Shown here in pieces: positions 27,301 through 35,397 of a DNA stretch of 64,000 bases. A program made the translations under genes and the position numbers. Within the stretch, counting starts at the first letter, position 1. Each line of letters starts with the position of its first letter. The stretch is from NCBI GenBank assembly GCA_039566865.1, contig CM076960.1:15916501-15980500 (forward strand). The letters run 5' to 3'. The notes below the pieces were generated by a model. That model did not search any database, had not been told where the DNA came from, and saw only the letters and a list, made by a program, of their open reading frames with translations. This stretch comes from Aurelia coerulea. Its lineage: Eukaryota > Cnidaria > Scyphozoa > Semaeostomeae > Ulmaridae.

Positions 27301-30300
27301 AACTATGGTTTTCTTCGAGATTACTTCACGTTGCGTCAAACGGTTTAGAAATTACGATGGTTTTAACTTTTTTTGAAAATTTTTGAAGCCACCAAACAAA
27401 CTGCAGAGAACAATGAATGAACAATATATAATCGGCGACACGTGCGAGTTTACGCTTCAACGAATTTCACACCTGAACTTCTTAAAATAGTTCCATACAA
27501 CTAGATTTAAGTGAATTTGACTTTATACAGTGAGTGTCCTTTTAGATAAATAAAACTTGGCTTACGGAAATTAGCTGTTTTCCATTTAGAAACAATTTAT
27601 TTCCTCTTATTTCAAAGCACTGAACTTTTCAACGTGAAATTTTCCTCAAAAGTAACTTTTTCAATTTTGTAAAGCTCAAACATGAGATAAAACGTTTTCA
27701 AACAAACTATACTACAACTCGTCACCAAAAACAAAGAACAGATTTGAGATCAAAAATGTTGGTTATACATACGTCTTCGTCAAGCTCTTCATCCTCACTG
27801 CCAAAGGGAAAATATAAGCGATTTAATGACAAGTACATGTAATTCAGAAGGTTGCATCATTCAATAGGGTTGATTGACTTAAAATTAAGAGTTTATTTCG
27901 TCAACTAAGAGAGCATTAACACAATACGTCACATATTTTGCCGGCAGAATTTAAAGGCAATCTGTCCCTTTCGATGAATGAAAATAAAATTGATAAAGAT
28001 CTCTATTGTATATTCCAGAAGTTGGTGTTAATTCGCTTTATCCAAAGAAATCAGGGTCATAGAGACTCAGTGATGCATGAATTTAGCTGCAGCGTAAATA
28101 AGGTAAATAAAGCAGTAACCAAGGTCAGAACAATAGGGGACAGATTGCTTTTAAGTACAGCAAAATTTGAATCTGAAAACAAGGATTGGTCCTCAAGAAC
28201 TTCAACAATGCAGATGTATTGTTCGATCATGATACAACATCAAAAAGATAACGTTTCGTTATTTTGAATGGCCACATGAAAAATAGCCAAGGCTTTATTT
28301 CTTTGTAATTTGGTTGACAAGCGAGTAGAAACTATCAATTAGCTAACCTGCTTTCTTCGGGAACTTCTCGCCTCCTGCGGCCAAAATCCTGAACAGAGAA
28401 AATGACATTATCTTCTATTATCAACTTTGAAGCAAAATAGTTTCAAGAGACAACAAGGTTGCCCTTAGTGAAAAATAAAATTTGCACAATATTTGCAATG
28501 AGCTTTGAGGATGCTCTATATCATCCTTTGGAGTTTGCGAGTTTGTGGGGAGTTTGTGCAAATTTGCATGGGTTACCCGAAGCTTCAAACAAACTGTTGC
28601 AGATTGGCTTGGTGTTGAAATTCAAACTGTTTACAAAGTTACAAACTCCTAAATCTGACACGTATTCAAAATAAACTCACAACCAACTTTGCAAAAATTT
28701 GCTGCAGACTTAATGCAAACTAACTGCCAACCCCATTCTTTACTATTGGCAAGGTGACCGCTATTATCTCCACTTATAGGTATTGATTATTCTAACGGGT
28801 GAGTCAGAAAAAAAAATCCCCGTTTGAAAGGTCACGGCTTCCTGGATATCAAGACAATGATATCGGCAAATATATAGTTTTATGGTAGAAATGTTCAAAT
28901 CCACTATAAAATTTACCTGACTGAAATCGGCTACTCCATTATGAAATTATGAGGGATTTTCTCCAGAAAGCCTCGTCAAAAACCTTCAAAACGTGCCCAA
29001 AATCATGAACAGATTTCCCTAACATTTCTGCCTTACAATGCCTTACAGCAATGCCTTGTGAACGCTTTAGCACGTGCTAACCTCTTGGGAGGATGAACAA
29101 GTCCTCCCCCTGCTATCGATGACCTATTCAGGGGGATTCCATTCTCCCAAGAGGACACAATACATGAATTTATGCGAGTGTCATCAATTTTAGGAAGGAA
29201 AATGTGCTCATTGTTTTCATTCGTTTTTGCAGATTTTTTGAAGGGGGCTTTCTGCAGAAAATCACCCATATCGACGGGAAGGAATGGCCGATTAAGGCCG
29301 GGTAAATTACTGAACCTAATTGAACATATTGGCAATAAAACAAGACATTTTTCAATATTATTGCTTTGATATTCATGGAGCAGTGGCCTTCCAAGCAGGG
29401 ATCCTTTTTTCTGACTCACCCGATAGCTTTCTGTAACCTGATAACTAACCCATAAAGACAATTTTTTTCTTGGTGGGCTGATCATCAGGCTAGGGTAGGC
29501 TTTCCATTGCTTTGAGATTACAGTAATCTACAGTAAATGCATTTTGTGGTTATAAAAGTTTATTTCAATGGAGTACAAAGAATCCAGAAATTTAAGAAAT
29601 TAACGAGAAAATGTTGCCAATATTCTGTCTCTCATTGGCAATAATGATAGAATCAAAGAGAAAGTAAACGAGGATATAAACTACGTCACTAAGACTGATG
29701 TTTGCTTGAAAAAAATTGAACAAAAATATTTGGAAAATGACTCCGCAACTTTCATCAAGCCTACGAATTTACAAATCCAAGAAAATTTACCTCGTCATTT
29801 TCTTCTTCCATTGAAATAACTTCCGGTTCATGAATACGATGTCCATGGTCTCCCCTTAAGCTGAAAGAAAGCAAAGCATATATTCACACTTCAGACAAAT
29901 CTGGCATGCATAATTATAGTCACCAATTATCATTGTTTCAAATTAGGGATGTTTGGAATTACATGGAGGAGGTCGATTCGTGTCATATATACCGTACATT
30001 AAAAGCAAACAATTTAGGACATTATTACTTTTTGACGTTTCAAACCTACAAAAATATCAATGTCAATAATTGTTGAGGTCTGAAATATTTAGCGTCCAAA
30101 ATGCTTTTTTGGTAAAGAAAATCACAAGGAAACATTTTCATTGTTTAATGATGTAATATCATTTAAAATTTAGCTTACAAAACATTTTGCATAGAGAAGA
30201 AATGTGTTGAGAGAGCTACTTTGTGAAGCACCATCATAGTTTTGTCAACAAAATTCATTTTAGTAATCCCTCTCATCACTGTCAATGATAACAATTGAAT

Positions 30301-33214
30301 GGAAACTTCTGACAAGGATCCCCTTGACAGTTAACATGAAACATGGTCAGTAAAATATAACATTTTCACCATAAAATAAGCAAAGTAATCTTGTATATAG
30401 ACCATTTTCCAGAGACATCTGACATTTTCTATAAAACATCCTAAATCTAGTGAAAAAGTGTTCAAAACTTATTTTGCCCAAAGTTTATTCATCTGAAATT
30501 TTTTGCATCTAATGTAATCTAACCCCACTGTGTACTGTTCTCATTACAACTTTTCATCTTCAAATCTTATCTGACAAGCTACAGCGGCCAATGTTGGAGG
30601 ATAAAATGCAGCAAAAGGTTCTGTTAAGAACATTTCAAGCTCTGAATTAAACATGATTTATAAATAGACTCAAAATAACATTAGTCAGTGAGTGCGGCGA
30701 ATTGGGTATTGAAAACGAACTGAACCAACATATGGAAAATAGTTTAAATGGGCCTTTCTCGATCTGTTGGCATTACAAAATCTGAACATTGATGCCTGTC
30801 TTCAATGTCCGTCTCCCCCATTTCAAAAATCATATATTTACAATTGTTCATCTGGAATCAATCACCCATGAAAGCCGTTTTGTGAAATCAGACAAATCGA
30901 CATTCCACAAAGCAAGAGACAGATTAAGAAAAGCTCTTTTAAAATTTATTTCCTTTGATCTTTCATGATTGTTTGATCACAATAGGTTGTTTACAGACAA
31001 TTTCGTTTCAACCCCGCATTAGGGTTTCAGCCGAGGAGTTGATGTTAGTTTAAACATCTGTCTGGAAATCTGGATATTGCAACTTTTTGATTCAACTCAT
31101 ATAATTTGCAGCTACCGCCACAAAAATCAACTTACATTTCTTCTTGCTCTTGCTCTTCAATATCTTCAGCTCTTATCTGTCAAAGCAATCAAAGATTTCC
31201 TGAAGACCTGCTCAAAGCTCTTCACAATGATGTGCAGCATATTAAACAGTACTTTGTGTGGCTATGTGCTTCCCTCTGTTGCTTAAGGTAACTTTGCTTT
31301 CTGCTTTGCACATGGAAAGTCATTTCTGAGAATCCTCCTCTCCAGGATCTATTAATTACTCAGGAAGCAATTGGTCTATCAAAATTCTGTGAAAAGTTTT
31401 CTTGACAATCAAAAGATGTATCAAGCACAATTAGTTAATTTCCTAGGATTGGACAAAAGCTCATTTCAAAATATTTTTATAGATTTCAGAATGAAGATCA
31501 CGCTATTATCGAATAATTACCTGCATAGGTGTCTCTGGTTCTTCTTGCACCTGATTTTCATCATCACTTTCTTCATCGCTTGAGGCAAGAAGAGCATAAT
31601 CTGGCCTAGAATAAATGCAATCCAATTGTCTTATCACCATTGACCGAGGAAAATGTTTACCAATTATACAGTACCAAGCAAAAAAGCCCCTGGTGCTAAA
31701 AAATTGCAATGGTTTATCAAAAAATAGGTCTGTATCTGGAAAGTCTTTCTTGGTCACCATTTGCTAAACTTTCAAATTCTTTCTAGCATACCAGACCAAG
31801 TCTACGAGAATTGATATAAAGAACTTCATGGAGGATGTGATACTCAAACAAATTCAAAATGCAAAACTATAATGACACTACTTTACCTTTGACCAGCTAC
31901 ATATCTTTTAACCTCAACTTTCTCAATAAGGATTTCTCCTATGAATGACAAGAAATGATTAAAAACATGTAATACAGAAATGTTAAATTGTCACAATCAG
32001 CAAAAATCCTTCACCAAATCAGAGATGCAAGCCAGTGGTGGACACTTTGCCAAATACTTGGTGCAAAGCTACTGTTCCAGTTGAAACACATTTTTTATGT
32101 CCAATGCTTTAAAACAACATCACATTGTGCTACCCAAAAATTGTTGCCCACTGGTGTTCACTATTTATGCTATCTAGAAACATTGCTTTCTTTTTAAAAC
32201 AGAGCTGTTTTATTGCGGTACTTTCCAAGTAGATATTGAAAATTTTCCTGTGCATATTAATTCTAGACTTGTAAGCTTGCTTGATTCCTACTTTAACAGG
32301 TGAAACAGTGATGCAATGGTATCAGTAAGTATTGCAGTGGGAAAGCATTAATAGAGGTTTTCAATCAGTAGAGAATTGCACTGAACAATAGTATGATTTG
32401 ATGATTTGTCAATGCAATCATCACTGGTAAAGACGTTACCAAGAACCCTGTAATTGCATCATACAGTATGTGATAGGTATGGATTGCACAGATGTCTGAC
32501 CTGTGTTTAAACAGAGATACGCTTCTAGCAGCAAACTTTGCATACAGGAATGAATGTGAAGTCCAGACTAGAAAGTTTGCAATGCAAGTTGAGATCGTTG
32601 AGATGCGCATGCAAGATGAAATGGTTTAAGTAAGATTTTCACGGATATCCTGCAGTTTCCACAGTTGAAACTATAGGTTAAAACAATAGATCTTTTGTTT
32701 ATTCCCATCTGCGCGGCTCAGATTGAAAACTGTATAAATTCCTGTGTCCAATATCTCACACGAGTCAGCAGAGTGTGGCAGTTCTTGACAAGATCTCATG
32801 CGTGCAAACCAAGGAAGCAGTGGCGTGCTCGCCCGCAAGGTCTTTGATTCCTTTGTTTTCAAAGTAGTGAACAAAAGATCTTGTTCAAAATCGGCATGCA
32901 CACAAAATTTTTGAAAAAAATCTCGTGCGTCCAGCTGCCACACTCTGCAGACTAGATCTCACGCAAGCTCTACAAACTTTCCAGTCTGGGTGAAGTCACA
33001 GAAGCAATGAGACTAATGAAGTGCCTGCATTTACAGTAGCACATGGAAAATGTCATCAAGAATTATGCTAAGATCTGCATGCAGAAAAACAGCTCATGAG
33101 CGATCATGTAATACCTTTGTCACCCCTGACTGATACAGCTCCTGCAGTTGATTGAATTGGTCTTCTTCCAATGCGGGGCAGTTTGAAGTCACTTCCCATG
33201 CGTACTGGCTCCAT
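6731..33214 (-). CDS. MFAP1: MFAP1 (microfibril-associated protein 1 family, spliceosome component), 16 of about 17 coding exons
   Basis: Despite its name this family is a nuclear protein of the spliceosomal B complex, needed for pre-mRNA splicing. Exons in order: 33214-33115, 31938-31887, 31605-31521, 31176-31136, 29860-29791, 28388-28348, 27797-27773, 26469-26407, 25689-25639, 24979-24906, 23695-23587, 22365-22320, 14173-14121, 13726-13665, 12117-11958, 7378-7289, 6796-6731. All have AG acceptors and GT donors, and phases agree at every junction, giving 396 codons. The order matches the family: an [10 protein letters not shown] start, [13 protein letters not shown], acidic stretches, [12 protein letters not shown] with [10 protein letters not shown], the basic [15 protein letters not shown] block, [33 protein letters not shown] and [15 protein letters not shown]. 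The start ATG has an in-frame stop three codons upstream. Human MFAP1 is about 440 residues, so roughly 40 C-terminal residues are missing here. Introns of up to 8 kb are filled with transposons. Identification is near certain; the list counts 17 entries because the first carries the start codon. Confidence 0.95.
7289..7378 (-). CDS. MFAP1: MFAP1 coding exon 16
   Basis: Encodes [20 protein letters not shown] followed by [10 protein letters not shown], nearly identical to the vertebrate KRDFSAPTLEDHFNKTILPKVMQ region. ACCAG acceptor and GTAAGA donor; 30 whole codons. Confidence 0.97.
7536..7790 (+). mobile_element. LINE 3' fragment with AAT-repeat tail
   Basis: Encodes [20 protein letters not shown] and a [20 protein letters not shown] segment, similar to the C-terminus of the 55-59 kb LINE. 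It runs into (ATA/AAT)n at about 7,757-7,788. It lies in the intron between MFAP1 exons 15 and 16. Confidence 0.8.
8000..10500. other. MFAP1 intron, no feature recognised
   Basis: AT-rich sequence between the LINE tail at 7.5-7.8 kb and the one at 10.7-11.2 kb. It includes a poly-C run at 8,625-8,641. Open frames are short and show no recognisable protein. Confidence 0.6.
10745..11213 (-). mobile_element. LINE 3' fragment with ATTG-repeat tail
   Basis: Encodes [40 protein letters not shown] and [10 protein letters not shown]. It matches the end of the minus-strand LINE at 55-59 kb, including the Cys-rich knuckle. After the stop at 10,881 the copy ends in (ATTG)n at about 10,749-10,775. Confidence 0.85.
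11320..11922. mobile_element. TA-flanked fold-back element
   Basis: Ends are TA-CCGGGTGTGCCAAAACAAAC and GTTTATTTTGGCCCACCCGG-TA. Arms extend at least 200 bases with gaps (TCGTACATTGGACC / GGTCCAGTGTACGA). It ends 35 bases from MFAP1 exon 15. Confidence 0.85.
11958..12117 (-). CDS. MFAP1: MFAP1 coding exon 15
   Basis: The longest exon. It encodes [20 protein letters not shown], then the [20 protein letters not shown] and AFFL segments, a hallmark of MFAP1. TGCAG acceptor and GTAAGA donor; ends in phase 0. Confidence 0.97.
12515..13130. mobile_element. Long palindromic (fold-back) element, arms about 280 bp
   Basis: GAACAAGG...TCAAGGCGATTAGCGACTGC on the left pairs with GCAGTCGCTAATCGCTTTGA...CCTTGTT on the right. 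Arms continue through AGAAGAAGGGTAAATCTAAA and its inverse. It is in the intron between MFAP1 exons 14 and 15. A single arm of the same family lies at 45.88-46.25 kb. Confidence 0.88.
13665..13726 (-). CDS. MFAP1: MFAP1 coding exon 14
   Basis: Encodes [18 protein letters not shown] followed by RE, the most conserved basic block of the family. CTTAG acceptor and GTAAGT donor; ends in phase 2. Confidence 0.97.
14121..14173 (-). CDS. MFAP1: MFAP1 coding exon 13
   Basis: Encodes [17 protein letters not shown] after the split codon. TDDENDEEE is identical to the vertebrate motif. TCCAG acceptor and GTAATT donor; ends in phase 0. Confidence 0.94.
14565..14770. repeat. Dispersed repeat with TTGACGGAG ends, uninterrupted copy
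   Basis: Carries AGTTAGTTGACGGAGCC at the left and ATCTCTGTCAATTGACTT at the right, with TCGAGATCATCAAATACAAT inside. It is the empty-site counterpart of 19,980-20,690. Confidence 0.7.
15210..15302. repeat. Trinucleotide microsatellite (ATT)n
   Basis: About 90 bases of ATT, with a few TTT interruptions at the start. It is the 3' tail of the adjoining minus-strand LINE fragment. Confidence 0.95.
15210..15666 (-). mobile_element. LINE 3' fragment with expanded ATT tail, nested in a MITE
   Basis: Encodes [20 protein letters not shown] and [20 protein letters not shown], closely related to the end of the plus-strand LINE at 59-62 kb. The 3' sequence is shared as well (CACGACTCCCTGGAAGATCAG on the minus strand). 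The tail has grown into about 90 bases of ATT repeats. The fragment lies inside the TIR element 14,893-15,731. Confidence 0.85.
16424..16712. mobile_element. MITE with CCCGGGGGGGGTACATGAC ends
   Basis: Inverted ends CCCGGGGGGGGTACAT and ATGTACCCCCCCCGGG. Inside are several ACCCACCC and CCCATTTT-like blocks. Same family as 51,303-51,625. Confidence 0.75.
17185..19975 (+). mobile_element. LINE (non-LTR retrotransposon, CR1/L2/Jockey-like), 5'-truncated
   Basis: The copy begins inside the endonuclease domain and runs through the reverse transcriptase to a short 3' untranslated region. It ends in a tail of GAACT repeats (about 19,950-19,972). It sits in the big MFAP1 intron, on the opposite strand. 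Upstream, an AAAATG repeat joins the element in frame, so truncation took place at that point. The uninterrupted 813-codon frame suggests a fairly young copy. Confidence 0.9.
17209..19650 (+). CDS. LINE ORF2 protein: partial endonuclease plus reverse transcriptase
   Basis: This is the enzyme that would nick target DNA and copy LINE RNA. The first 80 residues are the C-terminal half of an APE-type endonuclease, with MGDFNINLL and the SDH motif in [13 protein letters not shown]. The reverse transcriptase spans about residues 310-600: [75 protein letters not shown], and the catalytic box FADD in [12 protein letters not shown] long C-terminal domain follows. The N-terminal half of the endonuclease is missing, and the ATG used here is an internal Met, so the copy cannot move on its own. 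Confidence 0.93.
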   Translation: MGDFNINLLNYENHTPTNEFINMMFSNHLQPSVLHPTRITDTSSTLIDNIFVNSAPDSKIHSGNILSLISDHLPQFCIIYDCKFDYKASSYLSYDYSHFDANKFLAEYAEIDMSFLADQNINLDGKFDSFLLGLHCLIDKHCPKKKLTKKRLKLRNKPWIKLRIQKMMKIRDKLFQKFKSTNSSADLRAFKLFRNRVVNEIRESKKNYYHQYFDDNKSNMKMLWNGIKNIISLNSNNLDTISYLTDKDGSRISDPGKMANEFNHFFTNVANDITKTIPRVPRSPFSYLANPNVDSIFLSPCTSNEVSSVIQALKNGKSCGPNSIPVKLLKILESPISFHLASLINESFLTGIFPDKLKIAKVIPVFKKGLTTKKSNYRPISLLSIFSKIFEKIMYQRLYKFLDICELLFNMQFGFRNGHSTDHALVSLTESIKSSLDNNRVGCGIFIDLQKAFDTVNHDILLKKLEHYGIRGTALSWFKSYLSDRKQFVSVNGISSSTCDITCGVPQGSVLGPLLFLIYINDLPNSSKILTFFLFADDTNIYFEANDLTRLTKKVNKELSKVKSWLDCNKLALNIDKTNFILFHSPRKQLPDLINLRFGKKSIKRTKYVKFLGVLVDEHLSWKYHINELCKKLSRTTGIFFKVRHYVPLQTLICLYNSLFSSFLNYGIIVWGLTYDTYLNQLFLLQKKTLRCIKFQPFTAPSAPLFHTLKIIKLQDMLHLNISTFAYKAINKLSPVCFYNYFTPNSSVHRIGTRQSTRGDLFLSLKRTSLYGLQTVQYFGSKLWNTLPLFIRVAGSISLFRSKLKAYYIDSYV
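19980..20690. repeat. Dispersed repeat with TTGACGGAG ends, interrupted copy
   Basis: AGTTAATTGACGGAGCTAAG at the left and ATCTCCGTCAACTGCCTTGA at the right are inverted. The uninterrupted relative is 14,565-14,770. It abuts the GAACT tail of the 17-20 kb LINE. Confidence 0.7.
20138..20655. mobile_element. GTTCACACTG-type MITE inserted in another repeat
   Basis: Ends GCAATGTTCACACTGCTTCG and CGGAGCAGTGTGAACGGGGC form the terminal inversion. The host repeat at 14,700-14,750 shows the uninterrupted site (GGTTCTTGAGTTAGCTATTT), so the insertion point can be read directly. A TGAG is present on both sides. Confidence 0.78.
20700..22000. other. MFAP1 intron, no feature recognised
   Basis: No exon, repeat arm or coding signal found. 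It is probably old, decayed intron sequence. Confidence 0.55.
22105..22238. repeat. Inverted repeat, arms about 60 bp
   Basis: TAGTCTGC...GACCTCTACGGGGGAGGAAA pairs with TTTCCTCCTCCGTAGAGGTC...GCAGACTA, with a short ATACGAT-rich loop. It begins less than 100 bases from MFAP1 exon 12. Confidence 0.85.
22320..22365 (-). CDS. MFAP1: MFAP1 coding exon 12
   Basis: Encodes [15 protein letters not shown], comparable to the family's KIVEEETKKELEE helix. TGTAG acceptor and GTAAGC donor. The following intron is the largest of the gene (about 8.1 kb) and contains a LINE. Confidence 0.86.
23129..23528. mobile_element. Fold-back element, arms about 150 bp
   Basis: Left arm 23,129-23,275 and right arm 23,377-23,528 are inverted copies at over 90% identity by eye, including TCATTCCATGTTAACAGTTG. 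The roughly 100-base loop is unique. It lies in the MFAP1 intron between exons 11 and 12. Confidence 0.88.
23587..23695 (-). CDS. MFAP1: MFAP1 coding exon 11
   Basis: Completes the K of VFVRK and reads [17 protein letters not shown], then [19 protein letters not shown]. The family has KKDRVTVQERE at this place, followed by a charged helix. TTTAG acceptor and GTAAGA donor; ends in phase 0. Confidence 0.93.
23941..24205. mobile_element. TA-flanked MITE with CCGTAAAAGCTCTATTAAGC ends
   Basis: TA-CCGTAAAAGCTCTATTAAG at the left and CTTAATAGAGCTTTTACGG-TA at the right, each followed inward by a G/C homopolymer. Non-coding. Confidence 0.85.
24610..24892. mobile_element. Fold-back MITE family A, half copy
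   Basis: Holds the centre (TGACGTCA at 24,713) and one arm, ending AAAGATTTGAGCCCT, directly before MFAP1 exon 10. The other arm is missing. Confidence 0.65.
24906..24979 (-). CDS. MFAP1: MFAP1 coding exon 10
   Basis: Encodes [20 protein letters not shown] then VFVR, which is almost the same as the vertebrate motif. GTTAG acceptor and GTAAGT-like donor; ends in phase 2. Confidence 0.95.
25639..25689 (-). CDS. MFAP1: MFAP1 coding exon 9
   Basis: Encodes [17 protein letters not shown], an acidic run that sits before the SEYEEYSDS motif in relatives. TGTAG acceptor and GTAAAT donor; 17 whole codons. Confidence 0.86.
26407..26469 (-). CDS. MFAP1: MFAP1 coding exon 8
   Basis: Encodes [20 protein letters not shown] plus R, matching the family's EIERRR--MR-RAQ segment. 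TGTAG acceptor and GTAAAG donor; 21 whole codons. Confidence 0.88.
26813..27470. mobile_element. TTAA MITE family B interrupted by a family A MITE
   Basis: The left end (TTAAAGGGGCTCCGTCGTCA) is intact. At about 27,035, inside GTGGCTTGG...GAAGCCACC, the sequence switches to a family A MITE and returns to family B at about 27,385. The right end of family B is eroded (GCGACACGTGCGAGTTTACG then unrelated sequence). Confidence 0.75.
27035..27385. mobile_element. Fold-back MITE family A nested in family B
   Basis: Begins AGCATAGCTTCCAAATCTTT and includes TGACGTCA at 27,224. It ends at AAAATTTTTG, without the second arm. The surrounding family B sequence continues across the insertion. Confidence 0.7.
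27773..27797 (-). CDS. MFAP1: MFAP1 coding micro-exon 7
   Basis: Only 25 bases, encoding SEDEELDED after the split codon, in the acidic part of the protein. GGCAG acceptor and GTATGT donor. Its phase (2 in, 0 out) is needed for neighbouring exons to stay in frame. Confidence 0.78.
28348..28388 (-). CDS. MFAP1: MFAP1 coding exon 6
   Basis: A 41-base exon encoding [18 protein letters not shown] acceptor and GTTAGC donor; ends in phase 2. Similarity to the family is weak here, but splice phase fits both neighbours. Confidence 0.78.
28793..29425. mobile_element. TA-flanked element with ACGGGTGAGTCAG ends
   Basis: Left end TA-ACGGGTGAGTCAGAAAA and right end TTTTCTGACTCACCCGA-TA. The arms continue through GGCTTCCTGGATATCAA and its diverged inverse. 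Single ends of the family (ACTCACCCGGT) also occur near 1,697, 12,289, 24,265 and 40,770. Confidence 0.75.
29791..29860 (-). CDS. MFAP1: MFAP1 coding exon 5
   Basis: Encodes [20 protein letters not shown] followed by NDE. The HRIHEPEV part matches the family's HRKIVEPEV segment. TTTCAG acceptor and GTAAAT donor; ends in phase 0. Confidence 0.9.
29900..31100. other. MFAP1 intron between exons 4 and 5, no feature recognised
   Basis: AT-rich and without visible repeats or coding signals. Confidence 0.55.
31136..31176 (-). CDS. MFAP1: MFAP1 coding exon 4
   Basis: A 41-base exon encoding [17 protein letters not shown] acceptor and a strong GTAAGT donor. It leaves two bases of a codon that the next exon completes as Ile. 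Confidence 0.85.
31521..31605 (-). CDS. MFAP1: MFAP1 coding exon 3
   Basis: Completes the RPDYA motif and continues [24 protein letters not shown]. It is acidic, as in relatives. TCTAG acceptor and GTAATT donor; ends in phase 0. Confidence 0.92.
31887..31938 (-). CDS. MFAP1: MFAP1 coding exon 2
   Basis: Encodes [18 protein letters not shown], the family's GEI-EKVKVKRYV-G-R motif. Flanked by an ATAG acceptor and a GTAAAG donor; enters in phase 1 and leaves in phase 2. Confidence 0.93.
32553..32998. repeat. Inverted repeat, fold-back element
   Basis: GAAGTCCAGACTAGAAAGTTTG pairs with CAAACTTTCCAGTCTGG, and an inner pair is CAGAGTGTGGCAG with CTGCCACACTCTG. It sits in the first MFAP1 intron, about 115 bases from exon 1. 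Confidence 0.65.
33115..33214 (-). CDS. MFAP1: MFAP1 coding exon 1 (start codon)
   Basis: Begins with ATG at 33214 and reads [16 protein letters not shown], then [18 protein letters not shown], the conserved N-terminal motif of MFAP1. A TAA lies in frame three codons upstream, which supports this start; a second Met at residue 6 is possible. The exon ends in phase 1 at a GTATTA donor. Confidence 0.92.
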
Positions 33215-34330
33215 GATTATTTATCTTTGTGTTCACTGCTAAACTGTGTAGTGCGTAATCTTCCTTCCTGTGTGCTCAACGAAAATTCCTTCTTCAAGTT
33301 AGCAAACTTGCCCCTTTTCCTTCCAATTTTGGCCAATAAGTCCAGCTTCTTAAATAATTGAATTAAAACAGAAATCCTCCTCTTTGTTGACTTTCTGGCG
33401 TGATTTCGTCTTTGAGATCACGTTCTCTGCAAAATTCGTTGAACGGCTTCGAGAAACAGTCATGTAAGTCAAGTCATACAAAAGTCATACAAAAGCGTTG
33501 CTGTTGTTGGCAAAATACAAAAAGGGCCTAAAAGGTAGGCTTGCAACTTTCACTCCTAAAATTTTGCTGGCAGCTCTAGTCTGTCTTCTTAAAATCCTTG
33601 TAATAATGTTTCTGATATCTTTAAGTCTTGAAATGATTCTTTCAAACCTGCACCAAATACTTTGAAAGCCAGAACGACCAGTTTTAAATCACTACCAAAA
33701 CAGTGTTGTACTTTCAAAATCAAGATGGCCGACTTGCGGATAGCTTGAAAACGAGGCAACAAAATCGGAATCTAGAAATTAGGAAACGAGAGCCAAGGAA
33801 TGTCAAAACTGTGCAGTTTTTTTGCATTTTACCATGGATCACTTTGCCTTTACATTGTGTTTATTGAATAACCTTGCAGTGCAATCAGTTAATCAGTTTC
33901 AGCTAGAAAAGGGTACCAGTCCCCTTCTTACGATTCTTCCAATTAGTTCAAGGCAATGCTCTGCCTATTTGCATCCATGATTTGTTCTACCCAATGTATG
34001 TTACGGTGGGCAGCTCCGGGCAGCTCCGAGTTTTATATATTCTTTAGCGATAAAGAATGACGTTTTCTTTCATTTGTGCAGCTCCCCTGCTTGGGGAGTA
34101 GCTGAATCTGATAAAGTAAGTTTTCATCTTTCGATTGATGTGAAATATATCAAGTTCCGCGAGGGGTGCCACGGAAGTGAAAAATAGAGTCTCTTCTCAC
34201 GGCCTATGAGCCAGCTAAGCCCAACTCTCTTTGAAAAATATTGAAGGGTTTGTGTTGTAATGACGTATTAAAGTCCACGTGTTTTTGGGTTGGACCCAGT
34301 CCCCTTTCCGGCTTGTCACCGTGCCAGCCA

Positions 34331-34415
34331 CATTCCAACTATTTTTTGGGATTCATTACTACGCACAATCTACGGTTTTGCCCACGTCCCCTTTCCGGTT
34401 CTGTTTGGTTTTTGA
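34331..34415. repeat. Rearranged copy of 37,002-37,150
   Basis: About 50 bases (ATTCCAACTATTTTTTGGGA ... CTACGGTTTTGC) are identical with 37,002-37,052. The next shared block (GTTCTGTTTGGTTTT) is much closer here. CCCCTTTCCGG appears at both joints in this copy. Confidence 0.8.
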
Positions 34416-34909
34416 CGTTCACTCGTTGCCAGCTTCCACTAAAAAATGGCCTCTGTTTGGGATGAGAGGGCTAGAAAGCAGGGGGCGAGGGGTAACTCCT
34501 ATAGGGGGTCTGATATATATGTGTTTTTGAGAATTCAGAGTTAGGACCCGTAACCAGGGCAAAATTTGAAATATGACCCCATAAACCGGGAAAAATCTAC
34601 CACAATAATCGTAACATACAAAGTAAATTGAGAATTTATAGAGCTATATTCCTTTTTATGAAAGTTTTTTGTAGAATCTTAGGAAAAACAGGGTATTTTT
34701 CTTCAGAAAATATTCCAACACAAAAACAGTGAAATGCTGGCTGGTGGACTCGGGGCCCTAAAATAAAAGTCAAAATTCACCTGCCCAAGTTTCATACCCC
34801 AAGTTTTATGGAATTCTACTGTTTTCCAACAAAGAGAAGAGATATCAGTATAAGTGAATCGTAATAAAGTGCCAAAATCCATTTACTGTTGAATTGCACC
34901 CACCGGGAG

Positions 34910-35065
34910 TGTGCTGTACAGTTGGGGATGTTCAGTACAGTGGAGAGGTATGTTTGAGTACAGTGGGGCAATTCAGTATAGTGGGGGAGGCATCCGGAGT
35001 TCAGTGGGAGATACCTTGAGTGCAGTGGGGGACGGGGGTGTTCAGTACAGTGGGACAGTGGCGGG
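34910..35065. repeat. Minisatellite of TTCAGTACAGTGGGG-like units
   Basis: About seven imperfect units of 20-25 bases (GTTCAGTACAGTGGAG, ATTCAGTATAGTGGGGGAGG, and so on). Similar units reappear at 36,515-36,620. Confidence 0.8.
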
Positions 35066-35397
35066 CTGGCTCGGATTTTTGCACCGGCCATGGATGAGTT
35101 ATGGGGGCCCTAAGTGGGTGTGGCCTACATCATGAGGGTATGGTCATGTACAAAATTAGTGGCAATTCCTCGATTTGTTACCAATAGCAAAGCTAAACTC
35201 ACTTTCTCTGAAAATGAGGCTCATACCATATTATGGCATGATTAAAATCTTTACGTAGTCTCTACTTTATAAAAGTAACACTTACCTTTTGAGAGTATTG
35301 TGGGCCAGATGATCTGTTACAGCTGAACAGATGAACTGTTGAGCAACCCTTTCTCGAACCTCGCCCGGCAGTGTGGCCAAGGAAAATTTACTGATGG

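Noticed and set aside
29033..29485. 150-codon minus-strand frame
   Set aside because: It lies wholly within or across the end of a TA-flanked fold-back element and has no recognisable protein features.
34241..34530. Overlapping plus-strand frames near 34.3 kb
   Set aside because: They cover the rearranged copy of 37.0 kb and its filler; no coding signal is shared between copies.
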